The notes beneath the pieces are model-generated. The model made no database searches and had not been told where the DNA came from. It saw only the letters and a list, made by a program, of their open reading frames with translations. Shown piece by piece: positions 30,813 to 36,678 of a stretch of DNA of 36,678 bases (positions within the stretch are counted from its first letter, which is position 1; every line of letters begins with the position of its first letter). A program made the position numbers and the translations under genes. The DNA lies in contig JBDUAD010000016.1 of the NCBI GenBank assembly GCA_040004775.1, positions 1-36,678 on the forward strand, read 5' to 3'. Source of the DNA: JALZBL01 sp040004775. GTDB lineage: Bacteria; Actinomycetota; Actinomycetes; Mycobacteriales; Jatrophihabitantaceae.

Positions 30813-31912
30813 TGCGACACCCACTCGCCGGTGGCGAAGAACGTCTCGAGCGTTCGGGTCGGGCCGGTGAGGTCAAGGCCCTGGGCGGCCACCCAATTGT
30901 CGTCGTACACCGAGGCGCTGTAGCGCTCACCGCCGTCGCACTGCAGGGTGACCACGCTGCCGCTGCGGCCATTCGCGCGCAGCTCGGCGGCCAGACGCAG
31001 CGAGCCCCACAGGTTGGTACCGGTGGAGCCGCCGGCCCGCCGCCCGGTGACGCGGTGCAGGACCCGGGCCGCGGCCACCGACGCCGCATCGGGCACGGAC
31101 ATCATGCGGTCGACCACTCCGGGCACGAAGCTTGGCTCCACCCGCGGGCGGCCGATGCCCTCGATGCGCGAGGGGCGGTCGGTGCAGTGTTCGGGGCGCG
31201 CGGTGACCCAGCCGTCGAAGAAGGCCGAGCCGTCCGGGTCGACCACGCACACGCCGGTTTCGAGACGGCGGTAGCGCACGTAGCGCCCGATCGTCGCGCT
31301 GGTGCCGCCGGTGCCCGCGCCGACCACGATCCAACGCGGTACCGGATACCGCTCGCGCTGCAGCTGGGCGAAGATCGACTCGGCGATGTTGTTGTTGCCG
31401 CGCCAGTCCGTGGCCCGCTCGGCGTAGGTGAATTGGTCGAGGTAGTGCCCGTCGCACTCAGCGGCCAGGCGGGTGGCCTCGGCGTAGATCGTTCCCGGCT
31501 CCGCGACCAGGTGGCACCGGCCGCCCTCGGCCTCGATCAGGGCGACCTTCTCAGCGCTGGTCGTGCACGGCATCACCGCGACGAACGCCAGCCCGAGCAT
31601 GCGCGCGAAATACGCCTCGGACACCGCGGTCGATCCCGAGGACGCCTCGATCACCGTGGTCTGCGGGCCGATCCAGCCGTTGCAGAGGCCGTACAAGAAC
31701 AGCGAGCGGGCCAGGCGGTGCTTGAGGCTGCCGGTCGGGTGAGTCGACTCGTCCTTGAGATAGACGTCGACGCCCCAGTCGGGCGGCAGGTCCAGCAGGA
31801 CGAGGTGGGTGTCGGCCGAGCGGTTGGAGTCGGCGTCGACCCGGCGCACCGCCTCGTCGACCCACGCCCGGCGGCTCGGGCTGGAGCGGTCGACGTCACG
31901 AGGGACCGTCAC
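30809..31912 (-). CDS. Cds1-like PLP-dependent cysteine synthase/desulfhydrase family protein
   Basis: A 367-residue fold-type II PLP enzyme. Lys64 (KDESTHPTGSLKHR) should hold PLP. EASSGSTAVSEAYFARMLGL binds the substrate carboxylate region, and GAGTGGTSATIGRY cradles the phosphate. The long form with VDEAVRRVDADSNRSADTHL at the front and GGSTGTNLWGSLRLAAELRA near the end matches the actinobacterial group of M. tuberculosis Rv3684 (Cds1), reported as a cysteine desulfhydrase releasing H2S, pyruvate and ammonia. The GTG at 31912 is chosen because TAGGGT lies 7 nt upstream; ten more upstream codons are open. It is followed by the coupled membrane protein. Confidence 0.82.
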   Translation of the reverse strand: MTVPRDVDRSSPSRRAWVDEAVRRVDADSNRSADTHLVLLDLPPDWGVDVYLKDESTHPTGSLKHRLARSLFLYGLCNGWIGPQTTVIEASSGSTAVSEAYFARMLGLAFVAVMPCTTSAEKVALIEAEGGRCHLVAEPGTIYAEATRLAAECDGHYLDQFTYAERATDWRGNNNIAESIFAQLQRERYPVPRWIVVGAGTGGTSATIGRYVRYRRLETGVCVVDPDGSAFFDGWVTARPEHCTDRPSRIEGIGRPRVEPSFVPGVVDRMMSVPDAASVAAARVLHRVTGRRAGGSTGTNLWGSLRLAAELRANGRSGSVVTLQCDGGERYSASVYDDNWVAAQGLDLTGPTRTLETFFATGEWVSQ

Positions 31913-31919
31913 GACGGCG

Positions 31920-31925
31920 ACCCTA
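31920..31925 (-). promoter_or_regulatory. Leaderless -10 hexamer of the Cds1-like gene
   Basis: TAGGGT on the minus strand, 7 nt before GTG 31912, within the 30-bp gap after the enoyl-CoA hydratase stop. It implies an internal promoter in what otherwise looks like one operon. Confidence 0.4.
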
Positions 31926-31942
31926 GCCCGAGATCCGGGCAC

Positions 31943-32722
31943 TCACCGGCCGACGAAGGTTGCCTGGCCGGGACCGTTCTCGATGAAGGAGCCGACACCG
32001 ATGGTGCGATCCTCGGTGGCGAACAACCCGGCGAACAGCTGTGACTCCAGCCGCAACCCGCTGGCCAGGTCGACGTCCAGTCCGTTGTCCACGGCGGTCT
32101 TGGCCGCGCGCAGAGCCAACGCCGGACCGCCGGCGAAGCGATCGGCCCACGTGCGGGCCGCGGCGTACACGTCGGCCCGGGGCAACACCTGGTCGACCAG
32201 ACCGATCGAGAGGGCTTCGTCAGCGTCCACGAAGCGTCCGGTGAAGATCACGTCCTTGGCCCGCGCCGGGCCGATCAGCCGCGGCAGACGCTGGGTACCA
32301 CCAGCCCCGGGTATCAGCCCCAGCAGGATCTCCGGTTGGCCCCACCGGGCGTCGTCGGCGCTGATGCGGAAATCGGCGGCCAGAGCCAGTTCGCAGCCGC
32401 CGCCGAGGGCGTAGCCGGTCACCGCGGCGACCACCGGCTTGGGGATGCGCGCCACCGCGTCCATCGCCTCGATGAGACCGGCGGCCTGGACCACCATCTC
32501 GGCGTGGCTGCGGCGCGCGAACTCCTTGACGTCGGCTCCGGCCGCGAACACGCGCTCGCCGCCGTAGATGACGACCGCCCGGACGTCCTGGCGTTCGGTG
32601 GCCTCCAGGGCTGCGGCGCGGATGGCGCCGACCATCTCGGTGTTCAGGATGTTCATGGGTGGGCGCTGCAGCCGCAGAGTGGCGGTCGCGCCCTCGACCT
32701 CGAGGGCCACCAGGTCAGTCAC
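31943..32722 (-). CDS. Enoyl-CoA hydratase/isomerase family protein
   Basis: A 259-residue crotonase-fold enzyme. The oxyanion-hole segments are AAGADVKEFA and ALGGGCELALAADFRI. Both catalytic glutamates of true hydratases are present: Glu111 (GGGCELA) and Glu131 (WGQPEILLGLIPGAGGTQRL). Hydration of trans-2-enoyl-CoA in fatty-acid or amino-acid breakdown is therefore likely; chain-length preference is unknown. It may feed the ETF pathway encoded nearby. The GTG at 32722 follows TAGGGT by 8 nt. Confidence 0.92.
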   Translation of the reverse strand: MTDLVALEVEGATATLRLQRPPMNILNTEMVGAIRAAALEATERQDVRAVVIYGGERVFAAGADVKEFARRSHAEMVVQAAGLIEAMDAVARIPKPVVAAVTGYALGGGCELALAADFRISADDARWGQPEILLGLIPGAGGTQRLPRLIGPARAKDVIFTGRFVDADEALSIGLVDQVLPRADVYAAARTWADRFAGGPALALRAAKTAVDNGLDVDLASGLRLESQLFAGLFATEDRTIGVGSFIENGPGQATFVGR

Positions 32723-32730
32723 GGGGTGCG

Positions 32731-32736
32731 ACCCTA
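32731..32736 (-). promoter_or_regulatory. Leaderless -10 hexamer of the enoyl-CoA hydratase gene
   Basis: TAGGGT on the minus strand, 8 nt before the GTG at 32722. The hexamer is identical to that of the next gene downstream. Confidence 0.45.
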
Positions 32737-32813
32737 CCGACGCGTCGCGACGGACGGTCGTGTCGGCTCGGCCGCCCGGACGGTTCCCTCGCGGGTCGCC
32801 AGCCGTCGCGCGC

Positions 32814-33647
32814 TCACCGACGGCGACCGGCGGCGCGGGCGTAGTAGCGCCCGTCGGCCCGCTCGAGGGTCAGCGGCAGGCCGAAGGTGATCGAGAGGTT
32901 CTCGGCGGTGAGGACGCTCCGCGCCAATCCGGACGCCACTACTTGGCCCTCGCGCAGCAGCAGGGCGTGGGTGTATCCGACCGGGATCTCCTCCACGTGG
33001 TGGGTCACCAGGACGCCGGCCGGGGCATCGGCGTTACGGGCCAGCCGGGTCAGTCGGCGCAGCAGGTCCTCCCGCCCGCCGAGGTCCATGCCCGCGGCCG
33101 GCTCGTCGAGCAGCAGGAGCTCCGGGTCCGTCATCAGCGCCCGGGCGATCTGCACCCGTTTTCGCTCGCCTTCGCTGAGCGTGACGAACGGGCGCTCGGA
33201 CATGCCGGCCACACCGAGTTGGCGGAGCAGGCCTTGGGCGCGGCGGCGGTCGGCCCGCCCGTAGGCCTCGCGCCACCGCCCGATCACCGAGTAGCCGGCG
33301 CTGACCACGACGTCGACCACCTGCTCACGTCCCGGGATGCGCTGAGCCAGGGCGGCGCTGGCCAGGCCGATGCGCGGGCGCACCTCGAACAGGTCCACGG
33401 CGCCGAGCCGCTCGCCGAGCACCCACGCCGCCCCCGACGTCGGGTGCAGCTGGGCCGCGGCGATCTGCAGCAGCGTCGTCTTGCCCGCGCCGTTCGGCCC
33501 CAGGATCACCCAGCGCTCGTCGAGTTCGACCGTCCAGTCGATGCGGTCCACGAGCAGCTTCGACCCGCGCCGGACGCTGACCTGCGCCAGCTGCACCACG
33601 GCGTCGGGGTTGACCTCGATCTCGTGCCATGGGGACGGATCGGACAT
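32814..33647 (-). CDS. Stand-alone ABC transporter ATP-binding protein (ModF/YlmA-like)
   Basis: A 277-residue ATPase. Walker A is GPNGAGKTT (residues 50-58), the signature LSEGERKRVQIARAL, Walker B LLLLDEPAAGMD, and the switch His lies in VTHHVEEIP. The arrangement with VEEIPVGYTHALLLREGQVV resembles the COG1119 group. No permease or binding protein is next to it, so its partner and substrate are unknown; it is not the natural ATPase of the CUT1 importer by sequence type, since the regulatory C-domain of MsiK/MalK proteins is absent. The ATG at 33647 is chosen for the usual N-terminus; longer starts are open. Confidence 0.85.
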   Translation of the reverse strand: MSDPSPWHEIEVNPDAVVQLAQVSVRRGSKLLVDRIDWTVELDERWVILGPNGAGKTTLLQIAAAQLHPTSGAAWVLGERLGAVDLFEVRPRIGLASAALAQRIPGREQVVDVVVSAGYSVIGRWREAYGRADRRRAQGLLRQLGVAGMSERPFVTLSEGERKRVQIARALMTDPELLLLDEPAAGMDLGGREDLLRRLTRLARNADAPAGVLVTHHVEEIPVGYTHALLLREGQVVASGLARSVLTAENLSITFGLPLTLERADGRYYARAAGRRR

Positions 33648-33710
33648 GGGCCCATCCAACCGGACGCCCACCGCGGCCCGGCGCTCCCGCACGCACAGGT
33701 CCGCGGCCAA

Positions 33711-33716
33711 TAGAAT
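33711..33716 (+). promoter_or_regulatory. Possible -10 of glgX
   Basis: TAGAAT lies 10 nt before the ATG at 33727. This would leave a leader of only about 4 nt. AGG three bases before the ATG is too close for a good ribosome site, which also favours an almost leaderless message. Confidence 0.35.
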
Positions 33717-33726
33717 TCGCAGGTCT

Positions 33727-35874
33727 ATGGACGGCGACGACAATCGCGACGCGCTCCGCCCGGGCGCACCACCGCCGCCGTGGCTCGGCACGCCCCTACC
33801 CCTCGGTGCCACCTGGGACGGCAGCGGCACCAACTTCGCGGTCTACTCCGCCACCGCTGACTCGGTCACGCTGTGCCTGTTCGACGCCGACGGACGCGAG
33901 ACCCAGGTGCCGCTGGCCGACCGGACGTTCGACGTATGGCATGGCTTCCTGCCCGGCATCGGCCCCGGCCAGCGCTATGGGGTCCGAACCACCGGGCGCT
34001 ACCAGCCCGACGCGGGCCAGTTCCACGACCCGGCCAAGCTGCTGCTCGATCCCTACGCCCGGGTGATCGAGGGCGACCTGATCGATTCGCCGAGCGTCTA
34101 TCCGGGCAACCCCGGGGATTCCGCGCCGTTCGTCCCCCGCTCGATCGTGCTGGCCGACCCACTGATCGGCGACGGCCTACCCGCACCGCGGCCCGATGTG
34201 CCGTTCAGCGACTCGGTGATCTACGAGCTGCACGTGCACGGGTTCACCCGGTCGTTCCCCGGCGTGCCCGACGGGCTGCGCGGCACCTACGCCGGGCTGG
34301 CCACCCCACCGGTGATCGGTTACCTGCGGGACCTCGGCGTGACCGCGGTCGAGCTGTTGCCGGTCCAGCAGTTCGTGAGCGAACCGGCGGTGGCCCGGCG
34401 GGGCCGGGTCAACTACTGGGGCTACAACACCATCGGCTTCTTCGCCCCGCACGCGGCCTACTCCTCACGACCACCGGGTCCGGACGGCTCGGGCCCGGTG
34501 CGCGAGTTCCGGGCCATGGTCGGCGCTCTGCACGCGGCCGGCATCGAAGTTCTCCTCGACGTCGTTTACAACCACACCGCCGAGGGCCCGGTCAACGGTC
34601 CCGTGCTGGCCTACCGCGGGCTGGACAACCACGCCTACTACCGCCACGCCTATGACAACACCGGTCAGTACGTCGACTACACCGGCTGCGGCAACACGGT
34701 CGACGCCCGGGTGCCCTCCACCCTATCGATGATCATGGACTCGCTGCGGTACTGGGTGCAGGTCATGGGCGTCGACGGCTTCCGCTTCGATCTGGCCTCG
34801 GCGCTGGCGCGCTCCCGCTACGGCTTTGACCACTTCAGCTCGTTCTTCGCCGCGATCGCCCAGGACCCGGTGCTCGCGCCGGTCAAGCTGATCGCCGAAC
34901 CGTGGGACCTCGGCGCCGACGGGTACCAGGTCGGCGGCTTCCCGGCCCGGTGGAGCGAGTGGAACGGCGCCTACCGCGACTCGGTCCGCCGGTTCTGGGG
35001 GCGCGGCGGTCACGGCGTGGCCGCCCTGGCCTCGCGCCTGACCGGCTCCTCCGACCTCTACCGCGGCGACCGTCGCCAGCCGTGGGCGTCGATCAACTTC
35101 GTCACCGCGCACGACGGGTTCACGATGCGTGACCTCGTCTCCTACGACACCAAGCACAATCTGGCCAACGGTGAAGGCAACCGGGACGGCACCGACGACA
35201 ACCTGTCCTACAACTGCGGCGCGGAGGGCGAGACCACGGACCCCGCCGTGAACGCGTTGCGCCTACGCCAGGTCCGCAACCTCATGACCACCGTGCTGCT
35301 GTCCACCGGCGTGCCGATGCTGCTGGCCGGCGACGAGCGCTGGCGCACGCAAGGCGGCAACAACAACGCCTACTGCCTCGACGACGAGACGTCGTGGGTG
35401 GACTGGAGCGACTCTCAGGCCTCGGCCGACCTGACCGCGCTGACCCGCCGCCTGCTGGGCCTGCGACGGGCGTCGCCCGTGCTGCGACGGCGGGACTTCT
35501 TCGACGGCGTGCCGCTGGATGGCGACCCGGTGCGTCGCGACGTGGCCTGGTTCGCCGCCTCGGGTCACCATCTAGACCACGGCGACTGGGTCGATCGGAC
35601 TCGGCGCACGGTGGGCATGTACCTGTCCGGCGAAGGACTGCGGCACCGCGGCGTGCGCAACGAACCCCTGCTCGACCACTCCTATCTGCTGCTGCTGCAC
35701 GCCGGCGACCACGAGCTGGACTTCACGCTGCCCCCGCCGCCGTGGGCCGACGCCTACGTGCCCGTGATCGACACCAACTGCCCCGGCGGTGTGCCTCACG
35801 ACCCTGCCGCGGTGGTGTCCGGCACGTGGCGGCTCGGCGCACGCAGCACCGTCCTTCTGCGCGTGCGTCGCTGA
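33727..35874 (+). CDS. glgX: Glycogen debranching enzyme GlgX/TreX (GH13)
   Basis: A 715-residue cytosolic isoamylase-type enzyme that cleaves alpha-1,6 branches of glycogen. The N-terminal CBM48-like domain has PLGATWDGSGTNFAVYSATA. The GH13 barrel has DVVYNHTAEG, the nucleophile Asp355 (GFRFDLAS), the acid Glu391 (LIAEPWDLG) and the transition-state Asp463 (TAHDGFT). NCGAEGETTDPAVNALRLRQ and GDERWRTQGGNNNAYCLDDE are GlgX signatures. Its usual neighbours treY and treZ are not here. It starts an otherwise short plus-strand region, divergent from the ABC ATPase. Confidence 0.95.
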   Translation: MDGDDNRDALRPGAPPPPWLGTPLPLGATWDGSGTNFAVYSATADSVTLCLFDADGRETQVPLADRTFDVWHGFLPGIGPGQRYGVRTTGRYQPDAGQFHDPAKLLLDPYARVIEGDLIDSPSVYPGNPGDSAPFVPRSIVLADPLIGDGLPAPRPDVPFSDSVIYELHVHGFTRSFPGVPDGLRGTYAGLATPPVIGYLRDLGVTAVELLPVQQFVSEPAVARRGRVNYWGYNTIGFFAPHAAYSSRPPGPDGSGPVREFRAMVGALHAAGIEVLLDVVYNHTAEGPVNGPVLAYRGLDNHAYYRHAYDNTGQYVDYTGCGNTVDARVPSTLSMIMDSLRYWVQVMGVDGFRFDLASALARSRYGFDHFSSFFAAIAQDPVLAPVKLIAEPWDLGADGYQVGGFPARWSEWNGAYRDSVRRFWGRGGHGVAALASRLTGSSDLYRGDRRQPWASINFVTAHDGFTMRDLVSYDTKHNLANGEGNRDGTDDNLSYNCGAEGETTDPAVNALRLRQVRNLMTTVLLSTGVPMLLAGDERWRTQGGNNNAYCLDDETSWVDWSDSQASADLTALTRRLLGLRRASPVLRRRDFFDGVPLDGDPVRRDVAWFAASGHHLDHGDWVDRTRRTVGMYLSGEGLRHRGVRNEPLLDHSYLLLLHAGDHELDFTLPPPPWADAYVPVIDTNCPGGVPHDPAAVVSGTWRLGARSTVLLRVRR

Positions 35875-36039
35875 GCCTGCACCTCACTCGCCTTCGCCGC
35901 GTTGTCCGTCGGCCGACGAGCGGTGGAAACCGGCCGTACCCATGATCGTCGGCGGCGATTCAGCGTGCGTTGGCCAAATGGTTGCCCGCTGCCGGAAGGG
36001 TCCGATCGACGCGTCCGCGACTTGGAAGAAGGAGCTTCT

Positions 36040-36678
36040 ATGAGGGCCTTGACCACCAGATGGCATCGAACGGCGGTGGCTGTGACTACAGGGCTGGCTA
36101 TGACTACAGCGCTGGCTGTGACCACGGGCTTCGGTACCCCTGCGGCCGATGCCAAGGACGGCGGGCGGGGCCATGGCCCCAACCGGCCGTACACCTTCGC
36201 GGTGATCGGCGACATCCCTTACGGCGAGACCCAGATCGCCCGGTTCCCCCCGGTCATCGCCCAGATCAACACCGACCCGGCAGTGCAGTGGGTGGACCAC
36301 CTCGGCGACATAAAGAGCGGATCCACCGTCTGCAGCGATGCGTACTTCCGCACCATCAGGCAGCAGTTCGACACCTTCCTCGACCCGCTGGTCTACACCG
36401 TCGGCGACAACGAGTGGACCGACTGCCACCGGCCCAGCAACGGCGCCTACAACCCGCTGGAGCGCCTGGCCGCGATCCGCTCGCTGTTCTTCCCCAACCC
36501 GGGGCAGACGCTCGGGCAGCATCCCGGCCTCAGTCGAGTCGCAAGCCGACCAGGGCCTGCCCGAGGACGTGCGGTGGGAACGGGCCGGCGTGTCGTTCGC
36601 CGCCCTGCACATCGTGGGCAGCAACAACAGCCTCGCTCCGTGGACGGGGCATATACAGCCGACCCCTGAGCAGACGGC
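36040..36678 (+). CDS. Secreted metallophosphoesterase-like protein, frameshifted and cut by window edge
   Basis: GGAG 5 nt before the ATG at 36040 and a signal peptide (residues 1-35, ending TPAADA) start an exported protein. FAVIGDIPYGE, DHLGDIKSG and VYTVGDNEWTDC resemble the GD-containing metal motifs of calcineurin-like phosphoesterases. After LGQHP (about 36524) the frame goes wrong and would stop near 36669. One base fewer in the CCC at 36523-36525 restores the expected ASVESQADQGLPEDVRWERA, then GVSFAALHIVGSNNSLAPWT, up to the window edge. So either this is a real frameshift mutation or a sequence error. The 165-bp spacer before it shows nothing certain. Confidence 0.65.
36076..36129 (+). 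repeat. 18-bp tandem repeat in a signal peptide
   Basis: Three imperfect 18-bp units encode VAVTTG, LAMTTA and LAVTTG. They make up most of the hydrophobic core of the metallophosphoesterase signal peptide. Confidence 0.85.

Noticed and set aside
33673..33833. Longer N-terminus for the ABC ATPase
   Set aside because: The open extension overlaps the divergent glgX start and shows no ATPase features. The ATG at 33647 gives the normal beginning.
35907..35918. Palindrome CGTCGGCCGACG after glgX
   Set aside because: A self-complementary 12-mer of this composition is expected by chance in such GC-rich DNA. There is no loop or U tract.

Overview
The window is about 36.7 kb of very GC-rich DNA, almost fully coding, with many GTG starts, 4-nt start/stop overlaps and leaderless-looking promoters. 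This points to a free-living, high-GC actinobacterium (Frankiales/Nakamurellales/Geodermatophilales-like; genus not determinable by eye). The backbone order lppZ-like lipoprotein, gatB, gatA, gatC, ACT-domain gene, ligA, metE-like, mnmA, iscS, etfA, etfB matches, from memory, the Mycobacterium tuberculosis Rv3006 to Rv3029c region. It is therefore an old actinobacterial chromosomal core with lineage-specific insertions, not a mobile island. I see no rRNA, tRNA, CRISPR array, transposase or integrase.

Layout. 1-5.4 kb: ilvD (cut by the left edge), a divergent PH-domain membrane protein, a 2-hydroxyacid dehydrogenase, and two exported proteins facing tail to tail (a PQQ-sugar-dehydrogenase-like lipoprotein and a membrane-anchored propeller-like protein). 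5.4-8.9 kb: the gatCAB operon for Gln-tRNA(Gln)/Asn-tRNA(Asn) formation, followed by a probable unannotated 43-codon gene coupled to the propeller gene. 8.9-10.7 kb: a decayed GAF-ANTAR regulator, a STAS-like protein without the usual serine, and an ACT-domain protein. 10.7-12.9 kb: ligA.

13.0-20.5 kb is the main accessory block: an AadA-like nucleotidyltransferase, then a LacI-regulated carbohydrate module. The module has a LacI regulator, a solute-binding lipoprotein and two permeases on the minus strand, with a divergent amylo-alpha-1,6-glucosidase-type enzyme. Two palindromic LacI-type sites lie between the arms, a stem-loop follows the binding-protein gene, and there is no ATPase gene, so a shared ATPase encoded elsewhere is expected. 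20.5-23.9 kb: a sulfur operon (iscS, mnmA, metE-like).

24.0-27.6 kb: an M3 metallopeptidase and an MFS exporter whose promoter has the long 19-bp spacer and inverted repeat typical of MerR-type control. 27.7-29.6 kb: etfB-etfA, with a nearly perfect 18-bp palindrome upstream. 29.8-30.2 kb: broken remnants of an esterase gene and of another, unassigned gene. 30.2-33.6 kb: a small membrane protein, a Cds1-like PLP enzyme, an enoyl-CoA hydratase and a stand-alone ABC ATPase. 33.7-35.9 kb: glgX. The right edge holds a secreted metallophosphoesterase-like gene with a one-base frameshift.

I found no clear wholly new system. The best leads are the coupled 43-aa ORF after gatB, the two-operator LacI/debranching module with its His-Gly tract, the etf palindrome, the MerR-type MFS promoter, and the recurrent leaderless promoter pattern, which also helps fix several start codons.
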